This document shows positions 35,110-46,911 of a DNA stretch of 64,000 nt, piece after piece. The stretch is from Branchinecta lynchi (lineage: Eukaryota; Arthropoda; Branchiopoda; Anostraca; Branchinectidae), in NCBI GenBank assembly GCA_023053575.1, contig JAKZAP010000018.1:6262001-6326000 (forward strand), given 5' to 3'. Every line of letters begins with the position of its first letter. Position 1 is the first letter of the stretch. The notes below the pieces were generated by a model. The model was not told the origin of the DNA. It saw only the letters and a program-made list of their open reading frames with translations, and did not search any database. A program made the position numbers and the translations under genes.

Positions 35110-36582
35110 AAGACCAAAGGTTTCGATGGGATCCCAAAAATTCAATATCTGATCCAGACAACTGGGTCTTGTCTTAGCCAGATCCAGTCTTCGCCAGACT
35201 CCTTGAACATTTTTACAATTAAAATTCAGAAACAGATTAAGGCCAAATAGCTAATCACCTGAGAAAACCAAGTTCAGATTTGGATTCAGCATGTGTGTTT
35301 ACCCCTATAAGTCATATCTGTTTTGACGAAAACTTCCTGCCACTTCTGCCAATTTCCCGGTTCCGGCCGAACTCCAGAACTACTTGTCCGGCGAAAAAAG
35401 AAAGCTCAAAGACGAAATCAGGGTATCTTCTTTCCCCAGTAATGAACATCTAATCAACTTCAAATAGAAATTTAGCTTATAACAAATTTTCCGATTCCAG
35501 CCGGATTCCGGTCGAACTATATGTCCGGGTAAAATACGATTGTCACACAGGGACTCAGCATCTCTTCTTACCCCTAAATCGCTTATCTAATCAACTAGAA
35601 ATAAAACTTTGACTTCCAACAGTTTTCCGGTTTTGGCCGGATTCCGGACGAACTACATGTCCGGGTAGAAACTTGTTTTCACATAAGTGTTCAGCATGTC
35701 TTCTTGCCCTAAATCGAACATCCAATCAACTCCAAATTAAACTTTTAATTTTGACAAACTTTCCGGTTTGGGCCGGATTCCGGTCGAAATACTTGTCCGT
35801 CGAGAAAATAGTTTTCACCATCGTCTTCAGCATGTCTTCCTACCTCTAAATCGAACATTTAATCAACTTCAAATAAAACTTTTACTTTCAACAAACTTTC
35901 CGGTTTGGGCCGGATTCCGGGCGAAATACTTGTCCATCGAGAAAATAGTTTTCACCATCGTCTTCAGCATCTCTTCCTACCCCTAAATCGAACATCTAAT
36001 CAATTTCAAATAAAACTTTTACTTTCAACAAACTTTCCGGTTTGGGCCGGATTCCGGACGAAATACTTGTCCGTCGAGAAAATAATTTTCACCATCGTCT
36101 TCAGCATGTCTTCCTACCTCTAAATCGAACATCTAATCAACTTCAAATAAAACTTTTACTTTCAACAAACTTTCCGGTTTTGGCCGGATTCCGGGCGAAC
36201 TACTTGTCCGATGACAAAATGGTTTTCACCATCGTGTTCAGCATGTCTTCTTACCCCATAATCGACTATCACATTAGCTGTTTCAAAATATTTTGTTTGT
36301 CCCTTAATTTCAATCCCCTCCCCCACCCCTAAATGTAGAGCTACAAAGCCCATCTACGAACTTGACTGGTCCGACGACCCAACGAACCTTCTCACCAAGT
36401 TTCATCAAAATATCTCATTCCCTTCGAGAGTTATCGTGCTTACAGACGGACGGACGGACGGACGGACGGACGGACGGACGGACGGACGGACGGACGGACG
36501 GACGGACGGACGGACGGACAGACGGACAACTTTTGCGATGTCATAGGTATCCCTCCACTTACGTTTTGGGATCCCAAAAATA
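35110..36582 (+). mobile_element. RepA copy 3 (long form)
   Basis: The left flank AAGACCAAAGGTTTCGATGG is followed by six or so 137-bp units (35440-36240). The last three (starting 35768, 35905, 36042) are spaced exactly 137 bp and nearly identical. Then come the CCTCCCCCACCCCTAAATGT block, a pure (GGAC)n tract of about 75 bp (36446-36520) and the right flank ending TTTTGGGATCCCAAAAATAT. Confidence 0.85.
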
Positions 36583-36667
36583 TAATCCCAATAAACCGAG
36601 AACTCTGCTTACGCCCTTATCATATCCTACTAGAAGGATCCTCAGTTCTGCGTCTATCTTCTTAAAC

Positions 36668-37870
36668 AAGATCTAAGGTTTCGATGGGATCCCAAAAATC
36701 TAGTATTTGATCCAGACAACTGGGTCTTGTCTTCGCCAGATCCAGTATTCGCCAGGCTAATCATCTGAGAAAACCAAGTTCAGATATACCTCTATCAGGC
36801 ATATCTCTTTTGACGATACTGACCGAAACTTCCTGCTTTACTTCTGGCAAATTTCCGGTTTCGGTCGAATTCCTTGTGGAGCCGAACTACTTGTGCAGCA
36901 AATAAAAAAAACTCAGAAAACTAAGTCATCGTATCTCCTTACGTCCTAAAGGACATCTAATTAACTTCAAATAAAACTTCAACTTACAAACAAATTTCCG
37001 GTTTCAACCGTATTCCGGACGAATTATATGTCTGGGTGAAAAATGATTGTCATATACAGACTCAGCGTCTCCTTGGCCCTAAATCTGTCATCTAATCAAC
37101 TTCAAATAAAACTTTTGCTAATAACGAATTTTCCGGTTTTGGCCGGATTCCGGGCGAACTATTTTTCGGGGTATAAATGCTTTTCTTACTCCTAAGTCTG
37201 CCATCTAATCAACTTCAGGTAAAACTTTTAATTTTTGCCAACTTTCCGGTTTTTGCCGGATTTCGGACGAACGACTTGTCTGGCGAGAAAATGTTTTTCA
37301 TCATCGTGTTCAGCATATCTTCTTACTCTTAAATCAAGTATCTAATAAACTTCAAATAAAACTTTTACTTTTAACTAACTTTCCGGTTTTTGCCGGATTC
37401 CGGACGAACTACATATCCGGTGAGACAATGGTTTTCACCAGCGTGGTCAGCATGTCTTCTTACCCCTAAATCGAACATTTAATCAACTTAAAATGAGACT
37501 TTTACTTTTAACCAACTTTCCGGTTTTTGCCGGATTCCGGGCGAACTACTTGCCGGACGAGAAAATGTTTTGGATATTCGTGTTAAACATGTCTTCTTGC
37601 TCCATTATCGACTATCACATTAGCTGTTTAAAAATATTTTGTTTGTCCCTTAATTTGAACCCCCTCCCCCACCCCTAAATGCAGGGCTACAGAGCCCATC
37701 AACGAACTTGACCTTACACTTGACCCAAAGAATCTTCACACCAAGTTTCATCAAAATATCTCATTCCCTTTGAGAGTTATCGTGCTGACAGACGGGCGGA
37801 CAGACGGACAGACGGACAACTTTTGCGTTGTCATAGGTATCCCTTCACTTAAGTTTTGGGATCCCAAAAA
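36668..37870 (+). mobile_element. RepA copy 4
   Basis: Starts 86 bp after copy 3 in the same orientation. About five more diverged 137-bp units (36950-37560), a short interrupted GACGG tract (37790-37818), and right end AAGTTTTGGGATCCCAAAAA. Divergence among its units is greater than in copy 3, so it looks older. Confidence 0.82.
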
Positions 37871-37960
37871 ATAGCTCATTCTACTATTTTGACTTTGAAT
37901 TTGCCACTGAACTTAAATTTGCTATTCGAGCCACAAAATCGAACATCACATCGAGATTTC

Positions 37961-38228
37961 GTCGGTGTCAAGCGGAAACCACGTATCTAGTCAAATTTGC
38001 GATTTCCGCTTTTGGACACAGTTCTACTCGCCGAAAAATTCTGCGTCGACTCTTGCGTATCTCGATTGCCTCCGACTCACAGTCTGGGAGATACAACCAA
38101 GATGGAAACCACGTATCTCGGATTAACATAGGGGGCTGTACTACTGACGAGAAAAGGTTATTATGTTTTTTTCACCTCCTGAAAATTTTTTAAAAAGGGA
38201 GATACGTGGTTTACGCTTGACACCAACG
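37961..38228. mobile_element. MITE with GTGTCAAGC ends
   Basis: Left arm GTCGGTGTCAAGCGGAAACC continuing ACGTATCT is inverted at the right end (AGATACGTGG, TTTACGCTTGACACCAAC). The interior has a further copy of AACCACGTATCT. Non-coding. Confidence 0.75.
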
Positions 38229-39214
38229 ATTTGTTCGTCAAGCTTCGGTCGCATTGCGAACCACAAAAGCTTATGCTTCAATTAAGTCCCTGCACGTTTG
38301 TCCACTGATGCCCCATAGATTATATCCTTTCTCCAGGTGATTCAGGGACGAAGGGAACTGATCTTCAAGCGCGGAGACGAGAAAAGGGTCCACTCGAGCG
38401 GAAACTCTCTTTGACCCCAAAACCTTGGTTAATTGTGTTGCTAATCACGAAAATGCTTAGTTGACACGTTCTGCTTTTCAAAGACACGTTCCAAGGTCTT
38501 AGATAGCAATACGAGGATACCCCCCTCCCCCTCCTCGGTATCTTCAAATTCAGTAGTGGCTAAAGACGATCATGATCAAGAAGACCCCAGTTTCCAATCT
38601 CAATTGGTCTCGAGCGACCTTATAGACGTCAAGAATGCCATGGGCAATCTCTCCGCCGAAAATATTTATGACAAAAAGGGTTTTAGACGAAAATGGCCTT
38701 TTAAAAGGGATCGACTGAAAAGAGGCCCGGAATGACATAGTCTCTAGGGGCAGGAACAATGTTCTAACGTTCCTTCTTTTAGACTCTGGAGTTACGCACT
38801 CTCACTTATTTGTATACTTCTACTACTTGCTAATCTCTTTTTATATTATTCTTTTACATTATTTTTATCTTTTTATAGTATTCGTGCCTCCTGCGCCATG
38901 CCGTGCCTCTTTTTAGTCAATCCCTTTTTAAATACTGCGATTACCACTAATAATAACCACCAACAAACTTTTAGCCGATTTATTCTGCGCGAAAGAAGCA
39001 AGCAAAGGGAGAATACGGCCTTCAAAGCCCTCCAAATCCAAATCAGATCCTTGAACCTTCATAGTTCCAAAATGAGCATTAAGGTAATTATAGTAATTGA
39101 AAATAAATTATAATTCATCGTGAGGAGTCCCACGTACATGGGGGGGGGGGGGAGACGCCCCCTCCAATGTTGTTGGCCAGTAGGTAAAAAAATCGGAGCG
39201 AAGCACCGCCATTT

Positions 39215-39362
39215 TTTGATAAACAGTCGATTTTTTTTCTTCGAAACAATCAATTTTTCTTAAAAACAGTCGGTTTTTCGTAAAAATTGTCAATCTTTTC
39301 TTAAAATAGTCGGTTGGGTTTTTCCGATAGCCAGTCGATTTTTCGTCAAAACAGTCGTTCAA
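39215..39362 (+). repeat. Degenerate ~27-bp tandem array
   Basis: Five or six units built on CAGTCGRTTTTTCGTMAAAA. On the minus strand one frame stays open across it, but the sequence (repeated KKS/NRLF-type words) is what any such array would give. Confidence 0.7.
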
Positions 39363-40091
39363 AAAGTAATGACCAGCCAGTCGGTAAATACCCCCCCCCC
39401 CCCCAAAACAAAAACAAAAAACAACAACACATTTTGGTTAGTAACGCTTCTGCCTTCACTGCCATAGTGAGTTTCGTTTCGCAATTGCGGACTTCCTGAT
39501 TTCTCACTTGTTTAATTTTTTGTTTTCTATACGACGATATTTTTTGTCCGACCCAAACTCGATCCAACCCGATTTCTCTTGGACTTGAGAACGCAGAAGT
39601 TTCTGGGGGGTTACATCGCTGATCGCTAGTATAAGTTCTTGGTTTGAGTTTGTAGTGTATTTTTATTTTAGTTATTTATTTTTTAGTTTACAGAGATAGA
39701 TAGATATTTTTCTTGATCCAACTCGTAGCGCCGACATGGCACTAAATACGTCGATCATTACATTTCATGTGTTAAAATACTTGAATATATACACTTATTG
39801 CATAAAAGAAAATAAGTCACTTAGAATGCACTTGTTTTTTGCTAATCTTCTCAGTGAAATATGGTACAAAGGAATTCGAATACCGGTTTGTGCGACATTT
39901 AACTGGCACAAGGAAATTTTGATGCCGCGTCCGTCCTGTCACCGGTGCTAGATTGGGCAGAATATCTCTATGTTTTTCACTGGCAAGGATTGATCTGCCA
40001 AAAGGTAAAATTAAGTTTTCCCGGCGGACATGGAGTGGCTCAAGGCTTAATAGGAGGAGGGAAGCTTCGTAACCACTGTATTTCATAATAA

Positions 40092-40476
40092 TTGCGTTTT
40101 TGCAGATACCATGGTATCTGATACCACGTTCTAAAGTCGTTTTTGCAGTTATCGTGGTATCTGATACCACTGTCATAAGGCGTTTTTGCAGTAATCGTGG
40201 TATCTGGCCAGTTATCGTGTTATCAGATGTTCAGATACTACGGTCCGACCGTGGTAACTGGTCGTGGTATCTGAAAAGTCATCTCACTTTCATAAAATTT
40301 TGTCAGATTATTGACAAAGAAGTTTAGCACTTAGTTATGTAACTGGATATCTGTTTTTCTTTTGGGGTGAGTTTTTGCAGAGCACCGGCTATCAGATGCC
40401 ACGATAGCTGCAAAAACGACTAATTGCAGGTACAGTTACCGTGGTAACAGATACCATGGTATCAGCAAAAACGCAA
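40092..40476. mobile_element. RepC element copy 1 (385 bp)
   Basis: Both ends carry TTGCGTTTTTGC next to GATACCATGGTATC, inverted relative to each other. The interior has four or more further words of the type TTTTTGCAGTTATCGTGGTA and GATACCAC in both orientations, so the whole element is self-complementary in several registers. No coding. Confidence 0.83.
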
Positions 40477-40599
40477 CTAATGATTTCAATCGGCGAACGT
40501 CAACATCAGGTGTTTGCAGTCATGATCTAGTGTGTCGTTGTAGTTGTTTTTGTTTGGAGTTATTTAATTATATTTCTGTCTCAATTTATATTTCTGTCT

Positions 40600-40945
40600 C
40601 TGACAGTGCAAAACGGATTCGTCAGCTGAATTTTAATAGAGCTGCACTGTAAAAGAAAATCTTGCAATATTTGATACTGGGATTAATCTTGTTTCTTAAA
40701 AGATAATCTTATCTCTAATTCGGATTAATCTTGTCTCAGTAGAGATAAGATTAATCCCAGTAACAAAATACCGTACTTAACTTTAATCTTTACTTGGAGA
40801 AACTATTTACAGTGTATATTCGGCCTTCTTGGAAGAAGGATGGCCAAGAAATTATCCAAGAAGGGCAAAATATAGCTCTAATAAAACTCAGCTGACGTTT
40901 CCGTTTTGAACTGTCAAATTTGATTCTCAGTCAGCTTGGACTGAA
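40600..40945. mobile_element. RepD foldback element with nested RepE
   Basis: The left arm (GTGCAAAACGGATTCGTCAG, AATTTTAATAGAGCT) and the right arm (AGCTCTAATAAAACTCAGCT, CGTTTCCGTTTTGAACTGTC) are inverted repeats. A RepE copy interrupts the left arm after AGAGCT. The outer right end carries CAGTCAGCTTGGACTGAAG. Confidence 0.75.
40645..40814. mobile_element. RepE MITE copy 3, nested in RepD
   Basis: CACTGTAAAA and TTTACAGTG ends, GGGATTAATCTTG / AGATTAATCCC internal arms, 170 bp. Flanked by AGAGCT and ATATTCGGCC, which are continuous in other RepD copies. Confidence 0.85.
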
Positions 40946-41029
40946 GTAATGTTTATATCTTATTGCCAATGTTTGTCGTTATTACTAAATGTCACTTTTG
41001 TAATAGCGATAGCCTAAGCTATCTATTTA

Positions 41030-41088
41030 ACGGTGCAAAACGTTTTGCACCGTCAAATATGATTCGTAGTCAGCTTGGGCTGAAGGAG
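41030..41088. repeat. RepD half-copy with 24-bp perfect palindrome
   Basis: ACGGTGCAAAAC at 41030-41041 is followed directly by its reverse complement GTTTTGCACCGT, then CAAATATGATTCGTAGTCAG and CTTGGGCTGAAG. It looks like a head-to-head joint between two RepD ends. Confidence 0.85.
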
Positions 41089-41197
41089 TATCTACTAAGT
41101 TATCTAGCCTACCGTTTTTGAAAATAAAATAAAAAAAGGAATTAAAATACTAAGTATATTTCCAATCCTAACTTAGTAAAGCGAACAGAATCATTAG

Positions 41198-41497
41198 TTG
41201 CGTTTTTGCAGATACCATGGTATCTGATACCACGGTCTAAAGTCGTTTTTGCAGCTATCGTGTCATCTGATACCATGGTCAAAAGTTGTTTTTGCAGTTA
41301 TCGTGGTATCTGGCCATTTATCGTGGTATCTGATATTCAGATACTACGGTCCGACCGTTCAGTTTTTCTTTTGCAATTTCGGCAATAGTCGATTTTGCAA
41401 AGCAACCGTATATCAGATACCACGGTAACTGCGAAAACGACTAATTGTAGATTCAGTTACCGTGGTAACAGTTACCATGGTATCTGCAGAAACGCAA
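41198..41497. mobile_element. RepC element copy 2 (300 bp)
   Basis: Ends TTGCGTTTTTGCAGATACCA and TATCTGCAGAAACGCAA. Nearly the same internal order as copy 1 but about 85 bp shorter. Together with copy 1 it brackets the RepD/RepE cluster. Confidence 0.83.
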
Positions 41498-41985
41498 CCA
41501 TTAACTCCGTTTGTGAGCGAAGGAAGCAGGACGGACCTTCAATTCATGCTCAGTTATTCTATCGTATCCGTTCGTCAGCTAACGCGGATGTCTAGGAAGG
41601 AGCGAAACAAAGTCTCCCAAAGATACGGCTGCCTTCAAAATATGCAATGCTCTCATGAGAAAAAGATGCGAGCATTTTTATGTTTTATTCTATTTCTGTG
41701 AATTTTTCGTGCCGTCTTAGTCTCTACGATAAAATACAATATGCTATATCCTATAATGCAAAAATATATTAATTATAAGGGAAAAAATCCAAAAATTAAC
41801 AGCCAGTTTTATGATTTTAGAGGTAATTTACCACAAATTTTAATGATTTAGCTCCTTCAATTGCTTTAAGGACAATCTTGACTGTTTTTTTTAACGTAAT
41901 TACGTAGTTCCAGTTCTTTTATTCTTTTCTTGCAGATTACCATTTCGGCGGAGAAAAATTACATAATAATCAGAAAATTACTTAC

Positions 41986-42146
41986 GTGAACACCGTCAAT
42001 ACCAGGCGTTCCCGGGGGTCCAGTGTTTCCAGTTTCGCCCTTGGGCCCTTGAGGGCCTTCTGGTCCCGTGGATCCTGGAATGCCCTGGGCACCTTTCACA
42101 CCGGGAGAGCCCTGTTCGCCCGGGGCGCCTGTGGGACCAATTGGAC
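41986..42146 (-). CDS. Fibrillar collagen helix exon, 161 nt
   Basis: This exon completes the Gly codon split by the upstream intron and adds 53 codons, for 18 triplets from [13 protein letters not shown] to GTPGIDGVH. It corresponds to about residues 694-747. The acceptor CTCCAG and donor GTAAGT are clear, and the donor side is back in phase 0. The exon lies between two blocks dense in transposons: RepC, RepD and RepE on its 3' side and the RepB foldback on its 5' side. Confidence 0.95.
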
Positions 42147-42465
42147 CTGGAGAAAGAATTAAATAGGCGTCATTAAACATTCTAAAAGAAGGATGGAAAA
42201 ACAAGGTCGAGGGAGAAATGAGCGTCAGGTTCGGCCCCGGGAATACACCCAGGGCCAAAACGGTCGCTCAATGACGTTAAATTTACGAAAAAAAAGGCTA
42301 TGATTCTCGAACATAACAATAGTGTTAGATAGAAGTGTTATTCCAACTTCTGCCCAGTTAGTGCCATTCCGATCAAAAGTATACTCGCTGATTGTGAGGC
42401 TTTGAGGGAATCTTCCCATGGCAACATCCCTTAAATAAAACGTTTTCATGCACGAAAAAAGAACA

Positions 42466-45400
42466 AGAGCCCCGACCTCATGGCACTTTATACGACTAGG
42501 TGGTACAAAGAAGGTAGAGGAGAAGGTCACAAAATACCCCGCCATCCAAAAATGCGGTTCCGACCTAGAAACATAGTTTCACTAAAGTCTGACCATTTCC
42601 GGCATCGTCTCGGATCACGTATAGCAAATGACTTTTCTACCTTCAAAGTTTCAACCCAATAGATCCACTCGTTTGGTCCGTAGACACGCCACACGTTCTC
42701 CGGTATCCCCCTCCAGCTTCCCCTACCGCGTCCGAATCTGGTTCGGACTAGTAAAAGGATCATCACCCGTCAAGAGATATAATGGAGATAATGGAAAAAA
42801 AACAAAGAAAAAAAACAACTAATAAGGTATTAATCTTATCTGCGTAGAGATAAGAATATCCGAGTAGCAAATACTACAGTTCACTTTAATCTTTATACGG
42901 AAAAACTATACAGTAGATGCAGGAGCTAAGATCCATTGACCTCGATATGACCACTAGGGGAGGGGTGTTAAGTGGGAACCCGAAATTTGCGGATAGGCTA
43001 TTCTCCGATTCCAGTCAAACTTGATGGACGGAAATATGAGATGTCAGAGATGCGCTGTTTATGTTTCCGAGTCGTGTTTACCCACAGCGGGGAGAGGTGG
43101 AAGGGGAGTCCCGGAAATGTTGTGGCTCGCATAGGGGTCAAACAAGTGGAGCGATTTTAATGAAACTTGGAATGTAGAGAGATCACTTGCCCTAAATGAC
43201 AAGTTTAGAGTTCGAACTGGATCCGACCACATTGGGGGAGGGGGGGGGGGGAGTTACCGGATGTTCCAATAAACGCTCAGATTTCAGTGAAACTTGATAG
43301 ATAGGTGGTACGACAAAATACTTCAGATGATCCTTTTACTAGTCCGAACCAGATTCGGACAAAATTCATTTGCTATCCGTGATCCGAGACGATGCCGGAA
43401 ATGGTCAGACTTTAGTGAAACTATATTTTTAGGTCCGAACCACATTTTTGGATGGAGGGGTATTTTGTGACCTTCTCCTCTACTTTTTTATACCACCTAC
43501 TCGTATAAAGTGCCATATGAGGTCGGAGCTCTTGTTCTTTTTCCTTTTTTTTTCGTTTGGGCTCGAGCTTTAGAACTTGCCCGTGCCTACCCCTGTTCTA
43601 GCAATTCTATTCCTCCTTTTTATCGATTGATTGACCACGAGCAAAGAAGGAAGGTGACGGTGCATCCTTCCTCTTGCTAGTAGTTTGCCTCCTGTTGCGT
43701 TTGTAAACCTTAATAATCAGTGATTTGTGGATTATTTTGTTGTGTTGACTCAGCTTTTCGTTGACGATCGCTTTTTATCTGATAAGTGTATAAATAACCT
43801 GACATGAAGCGCTAATTAATTCGGCGCCACGCGATGTGAAAGTCGTTTTTGAAAAGAAAGTCTCTCTCTCTCTCAGCTTTCCTCTTTGTAGAATGCCATT
43901 CTTTTGTTGTCCGCGTTCATGTTTTTAGTGCTCGTTCGTCCTGCACTATGCCGTTCCGTTCCTTCTTTTGGTTTATCCAGACATTATCCGCTTTGGAAAT
44001 GAGCCATTCGGTTCTACTCAATGAAAAGAGATTAAGAAAATGCTAGAAAGAGCTATAATTTCCATTCGCCACTCCATATCTTCTACCAGCTCTTTCCGAA
44101 CTGGTCTTTACAAATATTTACTCATCGCACTGCTATCGATGCTTTGAGACGTTCTTGAAATGTCACGTCGAATAGATAAGATGAGATAAGATAAGGTCAT
44201 GGCAATAGGATAAACAAAAATAAATCACACTAACCAATGATACCTCATTGGCAACGTACTATAGACAGAAGTTTCGGTGATCTTGCCAGCCTTGTCACAG
44301 TCTTCAAATTAACGACGAACGATCATACTCTTCGTCCATTTTTCATCAAACACTCTCACACGTTCTCCAAACACTCGATTCTTCAGCTTGTAAATCCGGA
44401 TTTACAAGCTGAAGATAATGTCTGGATAAACCAAAAGAAGGAACGGAACGGCATAGTGCAGGACGAACGAGCACTAAAAAGATGAACGCGGACAACAAAA
44501 GAATGGCATTCTACAAAGAGGAAAGCTGAGAGAGAGAGAGACTTTCTTTTCAAAAACGACTTTCACATCGCGTGGCGCCGAATTAGTTAGCGCTTCACGT
44601 TATCAGATAAAAAGCGATTATCAACGAAAAGCTGAGTCAACACAACAAAATAATCCACAAATCACTGGTTATTAAGGTTTACAAACGCAACAGGAGGCAA
44701 ACTACTAGCAAGAGGAAGGATGCACCGTCACCTTTCTTCTTTGCTCGTGGTCAATTAATCAATAAAAAGGAGGAATAGAATTGCTAGAACAGGGGGAGGC
44801 GCGGGCAAGTTCTAAAGCTCGAGCCCAAACGATAAAAAAAAGAAGAAAAAGAACAAGAGCTCCGACCTCATATGGCACTATACGAGTAGGTGGTATAAAA
44901 AAGTAGAGGAGAAGGTCACAAAATACCCCGCCATCCAAAAATACGGTTCGGACCTAGAAATATAGTTTCACTAAAGTCTGACCGTTTCCGGCATCGTCTC
45001 GGATCACGCATAGCAAATGACTTTTCTACCTTCAAAGTTTCAACAAAATAGATCCACTCGTTTGGTCCGTAGACACGACTCGAAACATAAACAGCGCATC
45101 TCTGAAATCTCATATTCCCGTCCATCAAGTTTGACTGGAATCGGAGCATAGCCTATCCGCAAATTTCGGGTTCCCACTTAACCCCCCTTCCCTACTGTGG
45201 TCATATCGGATCCACCAAATGACAAATCAAGGCCACATTAAGTCGGAGCTGTCCAACTTACATCCCATTCTGTCCCCCCCCCCCCATCCAACTCTCCCAA
45301 CCGTGGCCGCATATACTTCGGACGCATGTTTTCCTTGTCTAGGTCATCATGTTCTTATAACCTTAAAGTTTCACTCAAATCGGACCACCCGTTCACAGCT

Positions 45401-46372
45401 TACAGAAGCCAATGATATCCAAATTCCCCTTCCCTCAACTCCCCAAAGATGGTCGGATCCAGGAAAACAAGTTTTCCTAGGGCGTTATGTCGGATCATGA
45501 AGTCATGAATACGCCTGCAAACTTTCATCGTCTTTTGAATAGCTGGAACTATCCTAACTGGCCATCACTGGAGTTCCGAGAAACACCCTCCAACTCCCCC
45601 CACAGAGCCCCGATATGATCTGGTTCTGTCAATTACGTATCTAGGGCTAATGCTTGTTCTTCCTACCAAGTTCCATCTTAATCCCTCAACTCTAAGCGGT
45701 TCACAATATTTACCGTTTCCCCTTCAATCCTCCCTCCCTCCCCCACAAGTATCCGGGTTCGATCAGCACCTGACATGGAACATCTGAGACGATAGCTCTT
45801 TACACTTGACAGGTTTCATTCAATTTGGATCACCCGGTCAAAAGTTATGCATGCCACTAGATTCTGGGCTCACAATTCCTCCACTCCCCCCATGGTGGTC
45901 GGATAGGGGAAACGACTATTATCAGGTCAGTCTGTTCGGGCCCTAATACGCCTTCCAAGTTTCGTCATCTTAGCACATCACGAAGTACCGAACTCGCGGG
46001 ATCATTGGAATTGGGGACCCCCCCCCCCCCCCCTAAAGTGCCCGAATCCCTCCCGGTTATGTCAACGATGTATCTAAGACTTGTACTTGTTCTTCCCACC
46101 AAGTTTCATACCGATCCCTCCACTCTAAGCATTTCCCAAGATCCCCAGTTCCCCCTCCAGCTCCCCCCAAAGTCACCGAACACCCGCTCAAAATGCTCGG
46201 ATCTGGGAAGTAACTATTTCCAACTTAATCCTTTGGGTCCCTGATATGCCTGCCAAGTTTCATCGTCCTAGCTTCTGTGGAAGTGTCCGAACTAACAAAA
46301 CCTGGACAGGCAGACCGTCCGACAGACCAACGGACGGACATAAATCGCGATAGCTATATGGCACTTGACCGA
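42466..46372. mobile_element. RepB cluster with large foldback
   Basis: Starts GAACAAGAGCCCCGACCTCA and ends GATAGCTATATGGCACTTG. Internally, 42935-43998 and 44413-45230 are inverted repeats with gaps, meeting across a ~415-bp centre. The outer left part 42466-42775 is also inverted at 43325-43546. Arm landmarks are GAGGTCGGAGCTCTTGTTCT, GGGCTCGAGCTTTAGAACTT, GACTCAGCTTTTCGTTGA and CCGTTCCGTTCCTTCTTTTG. 45230-46372 is an ordinary RepB run with a GACGGAC tract at its end. No transposase was recognised. Confidence 0.78.
44381..44414. repeat. 34-bp perfect palindrome
   Basis: CTTCAGCTTGTAAATCC followed directly by its exact reverse complement GGATTTACAAGCTGAAG. It lies at the edge of the centre of the RepB foldback, just before the right arm starts. 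Confidence 0.95.
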
Positions 46373-46911
46373 AGACTATAAAAAGAAGGCAACAGTAAAT
46401 GGTTCCTCTTTTTAGTCCACCCTTGTTTCATACGCCTTCCTCTTTTTAGCACTCGTTCTGCCTGCCTCATGACCTTCCGTTCCGTTCCCTCGTTTAGTCG
46501 ATCCCGCTAATCTGCTTAGGAACGAACCTGTCCGTAGCCCCTCAATTCTACTTAATTAAACGACTTTATGGAAAATATTTCCGCAGTGTGTATGGAACGA
46601 AGAGTGGATGGTACGAATGTTGACGAATCAGTGTTTTGTCTATTATTACACTTTGTATGGTTGAGAAAAAAAAACAGTCCAGGTTTCGCAATATTTATAC
46701 TCCTACAATGCCACTGCTCTTCCACACATTCTGTATCTTCCCTCTTTCTGGACCATCTTCAGTAACGAAAATCTTCGTCAGATTTGTTCCATTTTCTTTC
46801 GGTGTTCCAAAAATTGCTACCCCCCCCCCCCCTTACACAGTTATGAGGATGTGAAAGCCCAGCTATTGGACGCAGGAAGAATAAGATTCTTGCAGACTCT
46901 GACAGTGAACA

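Larger units (their letters stand above)
34451..41985 (-). other. Collagen intron, 7.5 kb
   Basis: Carries RepG, RepC, two head-to-tail RepA copies, a 37.9-38.2 kb MITE, a degenerate tandem array at 39.2 kb and a RepC-RepD-RepE cluster. Stretches 38230-39200 and 39400-40090 and 41500-41985 show nothing recognised beyond simple A/T-rich sequence. Confidence 0.85.

Noticed and set aside
35768..36332. Similar 72-96 codon frames with MGRIPGEILVRREN-type starts
   Set aside because: They repeat every 137 bp, which is not a multiple of three, and follow the RepA tandem units. They are a by-product of the satellite, not a gene family.
41986..42146. Possible MMP-1 collagenase site (GAQGIP)
   Set aside because: It falls near residue 715 in alpha1(I) numbering, not at the 775/776 cleavage site, so the resemblance is probably fortuitous.
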